From assembly GCF_963675905.1 (NCBI RefSeq), contig NZ_OY780936.1:2117946-2181945 (forward strand): DNA of 64,000 nucleotides, given 5' to 3'. The stretch's first letter is position 1. Every line of letters begins with the position of its first letter. Made by a program: the position numbers and the translations under genes. The notes beneath the pieces were generated by a model. The model was not told the origin of the DNA. It did no database searches and was given only the letters and a program-made list of their open reading frames with translations. Below are positions 62,900-64,000 of the stretch, piece after piece. The stretch comes from an uncultured Bacteroides sp. (GTDB taxonomy: Bacteria; Bacteroidota; Bacteroidia; Bacteroidales; Bacteroidaceae).

Positions 62900-63003
62900 G
62901 AAATAAAATCGGGATTAAAAGCAAAAACAAAATAAACCAGAAATATAAAAAATAGAAAAGAAAAAAATATGGCAATAAATTTCATTTATAAATATAAAAA
63001 AAC

Positions 63004-63011
63004 TACTTTTG
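63004..63011 (+). promoter_or_regulatory. -7 box for the TPR membrane protein
   Basis: TACTTTTG matches TAnnTTTG, 46 bp upstream of the ATG at 63058. Confidence 0.5.
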
Positions 63012-63057
63012 CTCACCAAATAAGTAAAATTGTTAATAATAAAAGAATCATAATAAA

Positions 63058-63741
63058 ATGGCAGAACAAGACAAACATGAACAGAAACTAAATGTGGGAG
63101 ATGCGCTTGATAGATCTGAAGCATATTTAGTTAAAAACAAAAAAGGAATTATCGGAGGTATCGCCGCAGTTATCATTATTATAGCTGCGTTCTTTGCTTA
63201 CAAGTATCTTTATTTAGCTCCTAGAGAAGAAAAAGCAGAAATTGCAATATTCAAGGGAGAAGAGTATTTTGGACAAGATGCTTACGAGATCGCTCTTAAT
63301 GGAGACAGTGTCGGTTATAAAGGATTTATTAAAATTGCAGATGAATTTAGCGGCACAAAAACTGCAAATCTGGCTAAAGCATATGCCGGTATTTGTTATG
63401 CTCAGCTAGGTAAATATCAAGAAGCAGAAAAATATCTTGGAGATTTTGACGGTAATGACCAAATGGTTTCTCCTGCTATCTTAGGTGCATTAGGAAACTG
63501 CTATGCTCAGCTAAATCAACTAGACAAGGCTGTTTCTACTTTACAGGATGCTGCTAAGAAAGCTGACAACAATACTTTAAGTCCTATTTACTTATTGCAA
63601 GCAGGTTTAATAATGGAACAACAAGGAAAATATGCTGATGCTCTTGAAGCATATAATACCATTAAAGATAAATATTTCAATTCTTATCAGGCTATGGATA
63701 TTGATAAATACATCGAAAGAGCCACTGCTTTGAAAAAATAA
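63058..63741 (+). CDS. Membrane-anchored TPR protein, YfgM-like
   Basis: A 227-residue protein with a cytoplasmic N-terminus, one membrane helix (GIIGGIAAVIIIIAAFFAYK, ~30-50) and a periplasmic TPR domain (TANLAKAYAGICYAQLGKYQ, GALGNCYAQLNQLDKAVSTL, GLIMEQQGKYADALEAYN). This layout recalls YfgM, an ancillary Sec translocon and chaperone-network protein, but the homology is only architectural. It is divergent from recF and followed by a terminator, then ribH. Confidence 0.8.
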   Translation: MAEQDKHEQKLNVGDALDRSEAYLVKNKKGIIGGIAAVIIIIAAFFAYKYLYLAPREEKAEIAIFKGEEYFGQDAYEIALNGDSVGYKGFIKIADEFSGTKTANLAKAYAGICYAQLGKYQEAEKYLGDFDGNDQMVSPAILGALGNCYAQLNQLDKAVSTLQDAAKKADNNTLSPIYLLQAGLIMEQQGKYADALEAYNTIKDKYFNSYQAMDIDKYIERATALKK

Positions 63742-63760
63742 AATTTACTCCTTATATATA

Positions 63761-63797
63761 AAGTAGAGATATTGTGTCGCAGTATCTCTACTTTTTT
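63761..63797 (+). terminator. Intrinsic terminator before ribH
   Basis: GTAGAGATA, 11-nt loop, TATCTCTAC, flanked by AA on the left and followed by a T-run. Confidence 0.82.
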
Positions 63798-63824
63798 ATT
63801 TAAAATAAAAATAAATTAAATATT

Positions 63825-64000
63825 ATGGCAACAGCTTATCACAACTTATCTGAATACGATTTTAATTCAGTACCTAATGCCGAAACTATGAAATTTGGAA
63901 TTATTGTTTCAGAATGGAACAGTAATATTACAGGTGCTCTTCTTGACGGAGCAGTAAATACGCTAATAAAACATGGAGTTAAAAAAGAAAATATAATAGT
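63825..64000 (+). CDS. ribH: 6,7-dimethyl-8-ribityllumazine synthase, 5' part
   Basis: The first 58 codons of lumazine synthase, cut by the window end. The enzyme joins 5-amino-6-ribitylaminouracil and dihydroxybutanone phosphate in riboflavin synthesis and forms large cages. Recognisable sequence: [20 protein letters not shown], where FGIIVSEWN is the first strand and substrate-binding segment, followed by [11 protein letters not shown]. It starts after a terminator, so it has its own promoter or depends on read-through. Confidence 0.88.
   Translation, partial: MATAYHNLSEYDFNSVPNAETMKFGIIVSEWNSNITGALLDGAVNTLIKHGVKKENII

Noticed and set aside
62866-62985. Longer N-terminus for RecF
   Set aside because: The extra 40 residues are a hydrophobic segment unlike RecF, and a TAnnTTTG box lies within them. 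MVLKHISI is the conserved RecF start.

Overview
The window comes from a Bacteroides-type member of the Bacteroidota. The evidence is the AT-rich DNA, TAnnTTTG promoter boxes upstream of many genes, SusC/SusD pairs, two hybrid two-component regulators each beside a polysaccharide-utilisation operon, many lipoproteins with a Cys lipobox, and a recF/DUF721/TPR/ribH neighbourhood. I cannot name the species.

Layout. (1) 1-3316 is the right-hand end of a probable antiphage operon: the tail of one gene, then an SNF2 helicase fused to an Mrr-like nuclease, resembling ZorD of type I Zorya. (2) 3441-8421 holds a TPR-like lipoprotein, an AlbA_2/ATP-binding regulator with an in-frame 21-bp minisatellite, a small membrane protein and a DUF4153 membrane protein. 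(3) 8540-21204 is PUL 1: a hybrid two-component sensor facing an operon with a truncated surface lipoprotein, a truncated SusC, an intact SusD, a GH30 enzyme and a GH35 enzyme. The lipoprotein/SusC boundary looks like a deletion junction, so this importer is probably dead. (4) 21248-22628 carries a YcxB-like membrane protein and a methyltransferase.

(5) 22714-36596 is PUL 2 on the minus strand: hybrid sensor, intact SusC and SusD, GH2 and a clan GH-A enzyme. Four ATCAGAC-like boxes about 21 bp apart lie upstream of susC. (6) 36742-48661 extends the sugar theme: a large GH2 with a PA14-like insert, a GH35, a cytoplasmic DUF5107-TPR protein, a sugar MFS porter and a frameshifted AraC regulator. 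GH2 and GH35 point towards galactose-containing glycans, but the substrate is inference.

(7) 48662-51824 is the least ordinary stretch. It contains a tandemly duplicated cassette (palindromic operator, promoter, covarying 5' hairpin, 44-45-residue protein, conserved micro-ORF overlapping a terminator), a four-unit 22-bp palindromic repeat array, and a fresh ISL3-type insertion with long perfect inverted repeats and an 8-bp target duplication. (8) 51839-64000 is mainly housekeeping: an EamA transporter, Xaa-Pro aminopeptidase and LTA-synthase-like sulfatase on the minus strand; then M3 peptidase, lipoprotein, dCMP deaminase, CtpA-type protease and 5-formyl-THF cyclo-ligase; then DUF721 and RecF on the minus strand, a TPR membrane protein and the start of ribH.

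The best candidates for something undescribed are the duplicated small-protein cassette and the intergenic arrays of 21-, 22- and 23-bp repeats with palindromic or near-palindromic cores.
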